This document shows, in pieces, positions 1 through 10,987 of a stretch of 38,619 nt of DNA. The position numbers and the translations under genes are program-made. Each line of letters opens with the position of its first letter. Position 1 is the stretch's first letter. Where the stretch lies: NCBI GenBank assembly GCA_015478945.1, contig JABUQX010078214.1, positions 1-38,619 on the forward strand. The letters run 5' to 3'. Under the pieces are notes generated by a model. That model searched no databases and had not been told where the DNA came from. It saw only the letters and a program-made list of their open reading frames with translations. The DNA is from Trachelipus rathkii. Lineage: Eukaryota > Arthropoda > Malacostraca > Isopoda > Trachelipodidae.

Positions 1-205
1 ATAAACCCACAAACCCCACTAACGGACAAATAAATAAACGGCTTAAAAGGGTGAAAACCAACCAAAAAAACTACCTTAGAATTATTAAACATTGGTAAAA
101 ACCTTAAAAACTCACAAGCAGTAGGATCCGACCATATATCGAATATTCACCTCAAATACCTAGGAACCAATGCTATCACAACCCTAACACTTATACTCTC
201 ATGAA
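1..205 (+). pseudogene. LINE reverse transcriptase scrap
   Basis: From about base 98 one frame reads KNLKNSQAVGSDHISNIHLK then YLGTNAITTL, a recognisable N-terminal RT block (LKxSKAxGxDxIxNxHLKxLG) of non-LTR retrotransposons. It ends in TGA at about 205. No further RT motifs follow, so it is truncated, and the element may continue to the left of the window. It differs from the other LINE families in the window. Confidence 0.55.
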
Positions 206-228
206 CTTCCATGTCATAAGTTCATGAG
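198..228. repeat. Perfect 11-bp hairpin
   Basis: ctcatgaactt (198-208) and its exact reverse complement aagttcatgag (218-228) flank a 9-base loop, right at the end of the RT scrap. It may be a truncation or insertion scar; no function is implied. Confidence 0.6.
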
Positions 229-1674
229 ATGGAAGTTCTGAAATCCTCCTCTTCGTGAAGAAATGTATGGGCGCATTCAGCCATCTTATTAAGTACACGT
301 CCTAAAAATATTTAATGAAATTAATGTACAAAGGCTAAATTTAAATTTCTGTTTATGTAAAAGTTTTTTAAAATTCTGTAGAGTTCACGTTTTTTTTCGA
401 CTTCTAAAACAATTTTTTTTTTATGTAAATACTTTCAAAAATTCAATTATAAGATTTTGATTAGTTAACCATTTATTTAGTAATTAAACTGACGAAATCT
501 TAATAAATAAATGGTAGGTAAAATCTCTCAAAACGTGTAAAATTTATTTTACTAAGCAATTTTTAACAAACATTTAGGGACTGGACACACTTTCAAAAAG
601 TTTGTCAAAATCTTCACAAAAAAAAGCCTCAATCAAATTTGAGGTATGAAGAAAAATGAAGCATATGTTCTATTAATAACTTGTAAAGTTAAACATGTGT
701 GTGAATCAAAAGCATGTACAACTTCTCACCAAATCTTATATTTGGATATTTGAAGGAATTTAATAAACGAACTACTTAACCCCTATGGCATTTAATTTTT
801 TTTTTGCACACATCTCGACATAGTTAATAACATCTATGCATTAGCAATTAATTATTAGGATCTCTGAACAATAAAATTACAAAAGTTTACTATCAATATC
901 TCAGAATTGCAGATTTTTTCAAAAATAAACTAATATAAATATAATTAATTTTAAAATAGTATGAAATTAAGCATATTGTTATAAAAAGATTTCTATAAAT
1001 ATTCAAAGTTCAAGTTTAAAATTTTTAATTTATGATGCCATCTGAATGAATTATAATTATTTAATTATATCAAATATATCCATTTAAAAAAATTAGGTCG
1101 TAATACCATTAATTTCATTCAAGCACATACTCATTATTTATAGTTTCAAATATCGCTTAAGTACATATCATTGTAGATTAGTTTATGGAAAACTTGTACA
1201 TTTTGAGCATTTAACAGAATTATTTTTCTCTCTATTTGCAACTTATAGTATTGGACTCAGTGAAGTGAGGGTGTGTTTTATTTTTGCTCTACCCATTTCG
1301 AATTCACTATAGCTTCCATCTGTGTAATTTGCTAAGTGCACATTTAGTTAACAAATTAAGTGTGTATTAGCGTCGGGAAATAATTAATAAACACTTAAGT
1401 GATTATTTTCTTGTTATTTCAATTTATATTTAGTTTGAGGTATTTCGGATCGCTCCTTCAGTCTCAGTGTTTCTGATAGGTAAACTCCACTATGCCTTAG
1501 AGTAGTCAAGAGATTTCCTTGTTATACGGGGGTTTGCAGTTTATTGAATTATTAAATAGTTTTTCTGTACTTAACTTCAGTCTTTAACAAAATTTTTTTC
1601 TTCTTTTAATTCTCTTGTGAATAATTTAGTAAAGTTTCAATGTATAGCAAGTTAAACAAAGCTATTTTATAATC
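229..1674. other. AT-rich stretch without recognisable genes
   Basis: Strongly AT-rich, with short A and T runs and stops in all frames. No splice-bounded open segment resembling the missing PX or nexin-C exons of SNX25 was found here. The last few hundred bases may belong to the 5' region of the CR1-like LINE that follows, but nothing proves it. Confidence 0.5.
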
Positions 1675-1678
1675 TTTT

Positions 1679-2185
1679 ATATAGACTTAGCTTAGGGCCT
1701 AGGCTATAAACTTGTTTTAAGATACTAATTTCTTCTTCTAGACCTTAGACGATATTTTAGTAAACTGTAGTTGGTAAAAAATAATAGGTAGCGTCGGGCG
1801 GTAGATTAACAATTAACTACTTACAAAAAAAAAAAAAAAATAAAAACAAACATTCTTTTATATATCTAACTATAATAATTTTTATATATCCTTAGCCTAG
1901 GGTCTAGGCTAAGCTAGATTCAAGTTTGTTTTAAGATATTAGTTTATTTCTATTTAGGCTTTAGTGATATTTAGTAAACCGTAGTTGGTAAATTAATAGG
2001 TACAATTTAGTAAAGTTAATAATAATCTAAAGCATGCATGCTCTCTGTGATAGTTGTGGGACTGTGAGAGGTGAATATGTGAATTAAGTTTACCAGAAGA
2101 GCCATAGGATAAAGTTAGGCCTACTTTATAATTTTTATATATCCTTAGCCTAGGGTCTAGGCTAAGCTAGATTCAAGCTGTTGAG
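1679..2185 (+). repeat. Tandem monomers upstream of CR1-like LINE
   Basis: A unit starting with cttagcctagggtctaggct and continuing with a ttgttttaagatattagttt block and an agtaaaccgtagttggtaaa block occurs at about 1686 and 1891, and its beginning again at 2143 (offsets about 205 and 252). The core agcctag-ggt-ctaggct is a near-perfect palindrome. The array abuts the esterase ORF1 region of the LINE, the position in which 5' UTR monomers with promoter activity are found in some LINEs. A regulatory role is inference. Confidence 0.6.
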
Positions 2186-2479
2186 ATAGGAGAAAGTGTC
2201 AAGGAAAAAGTTAGTAGGGTTGTTGACTACGAGGGAGGGAGCGGGATATAGGGTAGACAGGAATAGTGATTCACCTAGGCAAGAAGATGAGAGGGAAAAG
2301 GATAAAGTAGTTGAAAATAGGTCTGCAGAAAAATATAGAGTTGTAGGAACTAAAAATAATAATTTAAAGTGAGGATCTCGAAAAGTCAGTCGCCTGTGAC
2401 TTGCAGTAAACAGGTTCGACTGTCTTCCAGATGGGGAAGGGATCAAGAGAGTGCCGAAATGGTAATGGTTTTGATGTAT

Positions 2480-3010
2480 CTTCTAAGGGAAGCTGATACA
2501 ATGCTAATTGGAGACTTCTATGATAACGATACCTAGATAGGATTCCAAATAACGAAATAAAAAGTAACAATTGAGAGTAATGTTAATCCAGGTGCAGAAG
2601 GTTGAGCTGATATCGTGGATAGGACTAGATAGAGAGATTGATTCTGACAAATGTTGATTCAATGTGATTGTGGCATGTGGGCTACAAAATGCTCATAGGG
2701 ACATAGAAGGTTCAGAGAATTAATAGCAGATTATAGGAGATTGATTCAGAAGATGAAAGCTAGTGGAAGAAAGTGCATGATTTCTGGATTTTCCTAACAT
2801 ATAGGTGCAGTTCAGGAATGGGGGAGTAGGGCTTAAGGTGTACAACTTTAATGTTTAGGAATTAATTTTTTTTCAGAAAATATTAGGTTCTTTTGGATTT
2901 GTGGAGAGAATTTCTGGATACAGATCTTTTGCACAAGATGGAGTTCACTTGAGTCGTAATGGTGTTGGATTTTTTACCAGTTTGGAGACTTGGTTAGCAA
3001 AAAACTAGGT
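2480..3010 (+). pseudogene. CR1-type ORF1 with SGNH esterase-like domain, broken
   Basis: Fragments across frames give EADTMLIGD at about 2490 (SGNH block I, GDS-like), AHRDIEGSE near 2697-2720 (the GTN-AHRD block), KLVEESA plus MISGF near 2755-2785, and QDGVHLSRNGVGFF near 2935-2970 (block V with its His). This matches the esterase domain carried by ORF1 of many CR1 elements. The frames are broken by stops and indels, so no protein can be made. Upstream, 2200-2450 is a G/A-rich stretch that would be the ORF1 N-terminus. Confidence 0.65.
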
Positions 3011-3129
3011 AAAAGTTGGGGGTGATGGTAAATCTGGATACAATAATAGCATATGGGTTAACTGTAAATAGTGGTGAATTAACTACTTATTTATACAATA
3101 GAAAAATATGTTTAGCAATAAAAATAACA

Positions 3130-4120
3130 GCCTTTCGAATATCAAATGCTTTACACAACATGCTCATAGGCCCTTAGAAATAAAAGATGAGCTGATAGTT
3201 ATAGCATAAATGAGAATCTTGACATTATTTGCATAACTGAGGCATGGGTTAATGAGAGAATAATATGGAGACTCCTATTCAGCGAATATGAAAAGACGGA
3301 TATTGCACTTTATATTATACCAAGCGTAGGAGGAAAGAAAGGTGGGGGTTTGGCGCTTTATATTAAACAATATTCAGTCTGTATTAATGACTGACTCTTT
3401 AAAACTAATCATGACTAATTTTGAATTGAATATCATTAATATCCTTAATGTTTTAAATAAATCATATTGAATAGGGGCATTTTTATACGACCTTTCCTGG
3501 CCAGAGGCAAGAATTAGATGCGGAAATTGTGAAAGAAATATTGAGACAGAAGCATGCCACAGTTAAAGAAAAAGGTATAAGTCATAAATGGGAGATTTTA
3601 AAATTTTCCTCGGCATTCTGGGACTTACCTTGTCTAATACGGACCAGAGTATTCAGTATTTATAAATTGTATACTAATACAGACAATTTTTTTGAGGCCA
3701 GATGGTTCCATTTGAACCCACAAGACACAATAGGCATATTAGACCTTAATATTAACTAATGATTGAAAGTATGGTGGATAAGATTAGAGTTGAAGAGAGA
3801 ATTTAGGATTAGTGACCATAATATTTAAATTAGATTTAAATAATGAATGTGATAGCTGGGCCCAAATTGCAAGCTAATAAAGGAACAAATCCTAGTTTTC
3901 CGAATGGACGTATCTTTACCAAATTACGAGAACATAGCTTAAGTAAAACGTACTGGGATAAAGAGTTTTAAAGACCAAAACCTGTTTTTATCATGTGGGA
4001 CTTTTTAAGCAAGTTAAATGAATATTTCAGTCAGTAATGATTTTTTAAAAATAACCCATTAGGGTGGAGAAAGAGAAAACCTAGTTTATTGAAGCTGTAA
4101 GAGATAAAATCAAATGAGAA
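3130..4120 (+). pseudogene. CR1-like ORF2: APE endonuclease remnant
   Basis: From about 3175 a frame reads PLEIKDELIVIA, a stop, then NENLDIICITEAWVNE: the NxR-xxKxxEL and IICITETW blocks of apurinic-type endonucleases. Further right, a 76-residue open piece (3529-3759) keeps endonuclease-like sequence (EILRQKHATVKEKGISHKWE). Stops and frame changes occur throughout. This domain nicks target DNA in target-primed reverse transcription. Confidence 0.7.
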
Positions 4121-4479
4121 AAGCTTAGATGTTTAAAAATATTCAAGGGTAGTAATAGGGAAGATGATTTAGAAATTATAGGAAAAATAGTTCCTTCTAC
4201 ACCAGTCAATAAGAAAGGGAGGAAAAGAGAGAGGCAGAAATTATAATTTAGTCAAAGGATAGTAATAAGCGGACCTGAAAGAAGTTTTTTAGTTTTAATA
4301 GAAATTTTTGAAAAGTAATAATGAGGACAAATAGGTCCTAATTAAAATTGGATGAAAATTTAAGTTAGTTCAGTAAGGAGTTGGTGCAACATTTTTTCAG
4401 TGGCTTATTTGCTTCAGTGTTTACTGAGGAAAGATTAGATAATAGTTTGGAGACTAATAGTTCTTGTATGCATGTAAAA

Positions 4480-5265
4480 AATAGACTTACAGAATTTGAA
4501 TTTGAGGTAAAGAATATTAAACGTTTACTGACCATATTGATCCAAGTAAGCTGCAGGCCCTGATGGTATATCTGGTAGAATTCTGAAAGAGAGGGTAGTA
4601 CCTAGCATTGGCAAAGGCACTGTATTTGGATTTTTAAGCGATCTATAACATTGGTGAGGTACCCGATGACTGGAAAAACGCATATGTTGTGCCTATTTAT
4701 AAGAAAAGGTAGTAAGGAAGATTGGGAAATTATATGCCAGTTAGCTAACATCTCTGGTTGTAAAGGGTCTGGAAAGTTACTGAAAAGGTCATCAATAGAG
4801 ATATTTAGAAGAATAACAACGGTATTCGTATGACTCCCAGCCGGTTTCAGAAAGGGTAAGTCATGTCAAACAAACGCTTTTAGAATTTATGGAATACATT
4901 ATACTGTACTGCATTGACGGCGGAGATCAAGTTGATATTTATATGTATTTAGACTTTTAGCAGCTTTTGCATAAGAGTTTCCCCACACATAAGGACTGAT
5001 GAAGAAGATATTGCAGTGTGGTACAGGTGGGGAGTGGTACATGGTTGGGATAAAGAGTGGTTGTGGAATAGAAACAGTGTGTACAACTAAATGGCAATAG
5101 TCATCATGGGAAATAAGTGAAGAGTGGTGTCCGCACAAGGGTTCCGTGCTGAGGGCCACTGTAGTTTCTCATATATATAAATGATTTAGACTCGGGACTT
5201 AAATGTAATGGTTCTAAGTTTGCTGATGATACCAAAGTGGCCCACCTCAGTTAGGAATAGTGAGG
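4480..5265 (+). pseudogene. CR1-like ORF2: reverse transcriptase remnant
   Basis: Recognisable blocks in shifting frames: IDPSK then AGPDGISGRILKE (4540-4590), DDWKNAYVVPIYKKGSKEDW (4665-4725), GFRKGKSCQTNAFRI near 4845-4885, and FLIYINDLDSGL then KFADDTK (5165-5240). ADD is the catalytic motif, here still present. These are the standard order and wording of CR1-type RTs. The frames are interrupted by at least eight stops or shifts. Confidence 0.85.
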
Positions 5266-5469
5266 GATTTATAAAGATTCAAATGATCTTAATAAACTTC
5301 TTTGGTGGGCAGATAAGTGGCAAATGAAATTTTTAATAGTAAAAAGTGTAAGGTCTTCACCTAAGGTTACTCAAATAAAAAGTTTTAACTACAATATATG
5401 AATGAGGATTGGCATGAGTCTGTGGACGCAGGAAAAAGATTTAGGTGTGATTATAAAGACAGTAATTTG

Positions 5470-6075
5470 AAGGTAGCTAATCAGTGTTTTGGAAGCTAGA
5501 AATAAAGCTAATAAGATGCTGGGCAATATAAATCGCAATATGTTGTTTACAAGAGCAAGAAGTAATAAGTAAACTATATACTAGCTATGTTAAGGCCAAT
5601 AATAACGAGGTATTGGTGCACAAAGTTTGGGCCCTGCTTACTTAAAGAACAGACTTAGATATCTAGAGAAGAGTGGCCAACGTAAGCACAAAGATGATTT
5701 CTGGGTTTGAGGGTAGAGCTACGAGGAGAGGCTGAAGTTAGGAATGTTTTCTTGTAGAAAGATGGAGATTTCTCAGAGGGGACATGATACAAGTCTACAA
5801 AATTTTTACATCCATTGATAATCACGGAGACCAATAAATTCTTTTAGTAGAGCACGGACGGGAGACAAAGGGCATAACAAGAAAATTAAGAAGAAAAGCA
5901 GTAGCCATCTTGATATAAGAAAGTATATTTTCAGCATAGGGTTGTTAAATTTGGAATGATTGCAACAGGAGGTTGTTGAGTGTGGACTCAATTGCAACAT
6001 TTAAGAAAGGGTGGGTTAGGTATACGATGGGTTGGGTATCACATAGTATATTTAGACGAAGCCAAATTGGCTGGT
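5470..6075 (+). pseudogene. CR1-like ORF2: C-terminal region remnant
   Basis: Reads LEARNKANKMLGNINRNM (5492-5545), MISGFEG, LGMFSCRKMEISQRGHD near 5737-5790, INSFSRARTGDKGHNKK (5835-5885) and DIRKYIFSIGLLNLE (5912-5957), the usual RT thumb and C-terminal sequence of CR1-type LINEs. It ends about 6010-6040. Several stops are in frame. Confidence 0.8.
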
Positions 6076-6376
6076 TTTTAGTTATATAGTAGTTAGTAAT
6101 GTTATAGCTACTGCAATTGTGACCAATGACTAGTTATTAAGGTACATGTGGATGGTTGGTAAGCATGTAAAATTTTTTTTTTTTACTAAGCCAAATTTGG
6201 TGGATTTTGTTACAAGAAATGACAAGCCCTAGGGTGCTTGTGGATTTGTCAGGAGAGCATGTTTGGTTAGTGGGTTGACTGGGACAGTCTCGTAGGCCCA
6301 TGTGGCTTCTTACTGTCTCTATATTTCTTATGTTCTTCTTCTTATGTTCTTTTAACTTAACTTCACCAACTTCATA

Positions 6377-6465
6377 GTTGGGTCTAATCTCTCTGATATT
6401 CCGAAATCGGAACGATTAGACTCAACTATGGGGTTGGGTCTAATCGCTCCAATATTCCGAAATCG
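6377..6465. repeat. Hairpin plus direct copy in LINE 3' UTR
   Basis: gttgggtctaatc at 6377-6389 pairs with gattagactcaac at 6414-6426; inside the loop ttccga-aa-tcggaa is another small palindrome. The left half recurs as a direct copy at 6433-6445, followed again by atattccgaaatcg. A structured, duplicated 3' end of this kind could be the RT recognition part of the LINE RNA, which is inference. Confidence 0.6.
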
Positions 6466-6479
6466 ACAGTATAGATAAG

Positions 6480-6830
6480 GTAAGAAGTTTGAAAGTTTCC
6501 AGGCTAAAATAGTCCAATAAAATTAGCAATATATTCCATGTTGAAACATTTGCATCACAGATTTATATATACATTCCTTTACAAGGATAGTGCAAATACA
6601 ATATTGTTGGTCCAATGCCAACAGCGTTTGCCTTCAAAGTTTACAACTCTGAAAACACGAATACATTCGGAAAGTTACAAAGCCGTGACGATCGATTTGT
6701 TGTTGGGTTTACACGAATATTTAAATCCTTTATTACCAAACATACAAATTTGCGGAGCTGACGATATAGCGAACAACCAAAACAGTCTTATTCTAACTCT
6801 GAACTACCCAGATACCTGACAATTTATTTA
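6480..6830. other. Unclassified intronic stretch, short dispersed repeat
   Basis: A plus-strand open frame of 93 codons (6538-6819) has no recognisable domain and probably is chance. The segment 6636-6677 (aaagtttacaactctgaaa..., cacga, attcggaaagtta) is similar to 11898-11939, so part of this stretch is a dispersed repeat. No SNX25 exon was recognised. Confidence 0.4.
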
Positions 6831-6835
6831 CCTAC

Positions 6836-7041
6836 CACAACTTTCTATGCATTTCCGTTAGTTGAGTAATTTTCTGCACCACTACCCAGCCATCTATTGG
6901 CAGCGTTGGGGTTGTGAAGGGTTCTCCACCACTTACTACCTCAGACAGAGTCTTAAGAAAGTCCATCGAATAAACTTTAGATTCGTCGGAAATCAAATGA
7001 ACAAAGAGCGTAAGGCTGGGGACTTCCTTCTCCTGCGTCAC
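6836..7041 (-). CDS. SNX25: SNX25 exon: start of PX domain
   Basis: A 206-nt exon with acceptor ttactgtag and donor TTGTG|gtaggt; it leaves two bases over. It encodes VTQEKEVPSLTLFVHLISDE, a loop, and then GWVVVQKITQLTEMHRKL, corresponding to beta strands 1-3 and the start of helix 1 of a PX domain. PX domains bind phosphoinositides in membranes. Oddity: in the R-x-x-F-type segment where SNX25 proteins normally have RKLSEF, this reads QKITQL, so the usual phosphate-contacting Arg and the Phe are missing. If the donor were one codon later the exon would run into TAG, so the chosen donor is the sensible one. The rest of PX is not seen in the 6.8 kb to the left. Confidence 0.82.
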
Positions 7042-7316
7042 CTACAGTAAAATATTTTAATTTAACAAGATTTATAAGAACAAAAATAATAATAATAATA
7101 TTAAAAAAAATAAAAGTGTTGCCAACTCAAAATTTTGATGGCACCCAATTTGATACACAAGAGTTTTAAAAGCCATGAATTGATGAAAATAAGTACCAAT
7201 AAAAACAATAAATCAGCGTGTATTTTTGGCACTGTATGAACAAGAAAGGCACTAAATGGGCAGTACTGAATTCAAACGATCCCAAAACTTAAGGGAATTG
7301 AACTCTTTCAACTAAC
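7042..7316 (-). other. Short SNX25 intron
   Basis: The 275-bp intron between the coiled-coil and PX exons, the only compact intron in the visible gene. It contains an (ATA)-rich patch at about 7085-7105 and no insertion that I recognise. Confidence 0.7.
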
Positions 7317-7490
7317 CTGAACATTATGAACATAAACTCTCCAATGGCCGAGGTGTTCGCTCCAAAGACCAGTTCTTTCAACGTGGCACTCCAGCTGCCT
7401 ATGATCTCTCCTGATTGTCGCGATTTCACCTTCAAGGTGGAGGATTACCTTTGGATCAGCTTTCTTTGTTTGCTGAATAGCCTGCAAGGC
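7317..7490 (-). CDS. SNX25: SNX25 exon: coiled coil before PX domain
   Basis: A 174-nt, 58-codon exon with acceptor ttattacag and donor CAG|gttagt, phase 0 at both ends. It encodes ALQAIQQTKKADPKVILHLE, GEIATIRRDHRQLECHVER and TGLWSEHLGHWRVYVHNVQ. The heptad-like first part and the ERTxLWxEHLGxWR block just before PX are characteristic of SNX25. Only 275 bp separate it from the PX exon. The (ATT)n tract and LINE copy A start immediately upstream in the intron, 12 bp beyond the acceptor AG, so the polypyrimidine tract of this exon is partly built from the microsatellite. Confidence 0.88.
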
Positions 7491-7502
7491 CTGTAATAAA
7501 AC

Positions 7503-7512
7503 ATTATTATTA

Positions 7513-7545
<33 letters not shown>

Positions 7546-7600
7546 GTTATTGTTATTATTATTATTATTATTTATTATTATTAATTAATTATGTATTTTA

Positions 7601-7684
<84 letters not shown>
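7503..7684. repeat. (ATT)n microsatellite
   Basis: Long ATT array with a few interruptions (tgttat, ttaatt). It abuts the 5' side of LINE copy A and begins 12 bp from the SNX25 coiled-coil exon. Confidence 0.97.
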
Positions 7685-10600
7685 GGGTGCTAGTTTTCCA
7701 TACCCTATGTTCTGCGTGTCGTAAGAGGCAATTAAGAGGACAGTGGTACCTGGGTTGGGTTTCCGCTACCACTTATTTCTCCCCTGGAATAATTATGCGT
7801 GCCTCGTACCTATCGTGACCGCCGTAAACAACCTTGTATCTTTCGGCGAAACTGTATGAAATGTCGGGCTACATGGAATGTTAGAAGAATAAATTGAGGA
7901 GAAGAGGAGCAAGGGTGATGAATGTATTTAGAAAGGGTAAGATCTGCTCCCTGTGACTAAAATAAAAATAAAAGGAAGAGGTGAACACGAGTGATGTAGC
8001 TTGAAATACGTTTGTGCTGGAGTGGAGAGGAGAGGAGCTGCGATTTTGATGAGTGACTTGTGGCACAGAGCTATGGTGGATTTTGTCTGTGAGTACTAGA
8101 ATACTAAATTTAATTTTGAGAAGGTTAAGGTATGTGTGGTTGTAGCATATGGTCCATCTGAGGGTAATGTTACGAAGTGAGAATTTCTGGGACAATCTGA
8201 ATGATATTTTGGACTGGGTGGGTGGGCTCTTCAGAATAATTGTGCTGGGCTAATTGCATAGTTGGATAGGTGATCGAAAGAGGAATGGTATAACAAGTGC
8301 CCTTGGGGTTGCGGGAGAAAATGATAATGGTAGGAAGGTGATTCATTTTTGTGAGGAGAGAGGTATATGTGTAAGTAATAAATTTTTTGAACACAAGATT
8401 ATCCATAAGTATTGGATAGTTAATGTAGGTTGAGATGGTATCAAAGTTAAGAGTATGATTGAATTTGGGTTGGTGAAAACATAAATATTTAAGTATGTGG
8501 TGGATGTTAAACCAGTGAGAGGGTCGGAGATGCGAATATCATATCATCATGTCATCTTATGTAAAATTTAGTTAGTGGGTGCATGGATGGAGAAAAAAGA
8601 AAGAAGGAAGAAAGTGGGAAGAATTAGGAAAAAGAAGTTAAATGAACAGGATTATAGTGAAAAGTATGTAAGAGTACTTGTAAATATGTCAGTTGAATGT
8701 GAACAAGATGAAACTGAACAAATCTGGACGCAAATGAAGAAAGTTTGGTAGTGGTGCAAGAGAGGTATGTGGGTGTGCTAAAAGTAGGAATAAGAATGTC
8801 AATAATGAATGATGGAATGAAGATGTGATGCTAGAGGTAAAAAAGTAAAAAAGTGGAGTAGTTGAATGTGTTAAAAGTTAATGTTGAGGTTTCGAAAGAA
8901 AGATGCATGGTAATATAGATAGGGAGGAAATGAGGGTGAATGTAAAAAATTGCAAACATTGGAGAGAAAAAAATGAGGTAGATTAACAGTTTAGAAGGAA
9001 GATGAATGGGGACTTACAAGGGAATGAGAAGCTGCTCTGGAAGAAAGTTCAAAAAGCTAAGAAAGAGAGTAAGGAGAATCTTCATAGAAAAATGCAATAA
9101 ATAAGGATGGATCTTTTGTGGCTGATCAGATAGACATAAGGAGCATGTGGAGGGAACACTTCAAAAAATCTTCATAACACTGGCAGTGATGTAGAGGTGA
9201 CAGTGAATGTGAGTGTGGTGTAAGAAGAAATAGGTATTTTGGGAATGAAGTAATTAGTAGGGAGGAGGTAATAGGTATAGGTAAAGTGAGAAAGTTGAAG
9301 AATGGTAAATTAGCAGGTATAGATGGAATAACTGGTGAAATTACTAAGAATGAAGACAAAATTGTGATTGACTGGATATGGGAGTTGTGAAGCAAAGTGT
9401 TTGAGGAGGATGTAACTCCAAAGGATTGGAGAAGAGCAGTGATGTACCCTTGTATAAGGGTAAGCGTGATAAGGGGGAATGTAAAAACTATAGGGAATTA
9501 GTTTAATGAGTACTGTAGGGAAGATATATGCTGGTATTTTGGTTGGAAAAGTGCGTCAAGTGACTGAGGGGCTCAGTGTTGAAGAACAAGGTGCATTTAG
9601 AGGTGGTAGAGGATGTGTAGATAAATTTTTACATTGTAGCAAATGAGTGAGAAAATGAAAGAGAAAAAGAACTTACTGTATTTAAGTTTATGGACTTAAA
9701 AATATTTATGTGGATAGTGAAGTGTGTATAAGAATAAATGGAGTGTAGGGTGAATGGTTTAATATCAATAGTGGAGTGAGACTACAATGTGATATGTCTC
9801 CATGGCTGTTTAATTTGTATATGGATGAGGTGATGAAAGAATTAAAGGTAGGAATGGCAGGGGAGGGGGGTCAGACTGATTGAGAATGGATGAGAGTGTA
9901 GGGTGCCCTGTTTGTTATAAGCTGATGAATTAGTTTTGTGTGGCGAAACTGAAGGAAGTTTGAGAAGATTGGTAGAAGGGTTTGGCAAGGTGTGTTTGAA
10001 GGTAAATGTAGAAAATAGTAAGGTGGTGGTGGGTGAGGAGAGTCTGCAGTGTGAAATCATTGTGGATGGTAAGCAACTGGAACAAAGTATCTGAGCTTAA
10101 ACATTTAGGTAATATGTTGAATGAAAAGTGAACGGCTGATGCAGTGTGTAGTAGGAAGGTTTATGGGTGGTAGGAAGGTAGCTAGTGAAATTAAATTTTT
10201 GGTGAATTCAAGGGGACTAAGTCTTATGTGCGCTTGGGTTCTGCATGAATGCATGTTGTTACCGGTGTTATTGTATAGTAGCGAAACTATGGCATGGAAT
10301 AAGAGGTATAGACCCAAGGCGTTGTCTGTGTTCAAATGGATAATTTTAGGGGACGTGTTAGGTGTGACAAGAATTGATAAAATGAGGAATGAGCATGTTA
10401 GGGAGTTGTGTGGTGTGAAGAAAACCTTGAATGAGAGAATAACAGAGTATTTTAAGATGGTTTGGTCATGTGAAAAGGAGGATGATAGTCTGTTGTTTAA
10501 GTAGATATATAGAAGTTGGAGAGTTGGGAATCAACTGGCTGTGAGACCGAAGAAAAAATGGATCGAGTCAGTAAAAAAGAGTATCTCAAGAAAAGGAATT

Positions 10601-10917
10601 TGAATTTATCAGAAGCAAGAAGAATGGTGCATAATAGGAATGGATGGTAGTTTTTTTTGAGGGGTCATGGTTTTGGGCCTGGTTCAGAGGATAAACCCTG
10701 ACATTGACGAGATACCACAGTGGGGGTCTTGCAGTGTTGTGAATCTCTAAGGTGGATTTTTTTTTTTACTGTGACAGGCTCGCACTTGAGGGGGAGGGCA
10801 TGGGGAGCTTTCTTTTCGACTTACTTCATTTTCTTCTACTTAACTATTCTGTTTGCGGTGTATGTTGCGCACCCCATCCCCAATCTGCGAGAAGTAAGGG
10901 GAAGATAAAAAAAGGAG
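7685..10917 (+). mobile_element. APE-type LINE, copy A, decayed
   Basis: Nearly full-length but decayed LINE on the plus strand. From left to right: endonuclease N-terminus (TWNV-like at 7875-7890), endonuclease core (GENDNGRKVIHFCEERG, FEHKIIHKY, VKSMIEFGLVK at 8310-8480), linker (NEQDYSEKYVRVLVN), RT (see separate entry), C-terminal domain (10340-10560) and a 3' UTR that is shared with copies B, C and D. (ATT)n lies directly on both sides. The sense strand is purine-rich, with few C. I recognise the family as a widespread animal APE-type LINE but cannot assign the clade from memory. Confidence 0.85.
9290..10560 (+). pseudogene. LINE copy A: reverse transcriptase and C-terminus remnant
   Basis: Blocks: VRKLKNGKLAGIDGITGEI (9285-9340), PKDWRRAVMYP (9418-9450), STVGKIYAGILVGKVRQVTE (9510-9570), EEQGAFRGGRGCVDKF (9585-9625), MSPWLFNLYMDEVMKELK (9798-9848), ADELVLCGETEGSLRRL (9918-9975; the catalytic ADD has become ADE), VNVENSKVVV, and the C-terminal RIDKMRNEHVRELCGVKK (10370-10425). 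Single-base frameshifts break it many times; the longest open piece is 127 codons at 10121-10504. Not functional. Confidence 0.85.
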
Positions 10918-10918
10918 C

Positions 10919-10935
10919 TATTATTATTATTATTA

Positions 10936-10984
<49 letters not shown>
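10919..10984. repeat. (ATT)n microsatellite at LINE copy A 3' end
   Basis: Starts directly after the 3' UTR end (gaagataaaaaaaggagcta). See the finding on microsatellite-bracketed LINEs. Confidence 0.97.

Positions 10985-10987
<3 letters not shown>

Larger units (their letters stand above)
1679..6475 (+). mobile_element. CR1-like non-LTR retrotransposon, decayed
   Basis: Long but heavily decayed LINE in the plus orientation: tandem 5' monomers, an ORF1 with an SGNH-esterase-like domain, an ORF2 with APE endonuclease and reverse transcriptase, and a 3' UTR with hairpins. Dozens of stops and frameshifts show that it is long dead. It lies in or downstream of the 3' part of the SNX25 gene, antisense to it. 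Family placement (CR1 group) rests on the esterase ORF1, the RT motifs listed separately and the C-terminal block; the exact clade was not tested. Confidence 0.8.

Noticed and set aside
7591..7818. Open frame starting with poly-Tyr
   Set aside because: Translation of the (ATT)n microsatellite running into the 5' part of LINE copy A.
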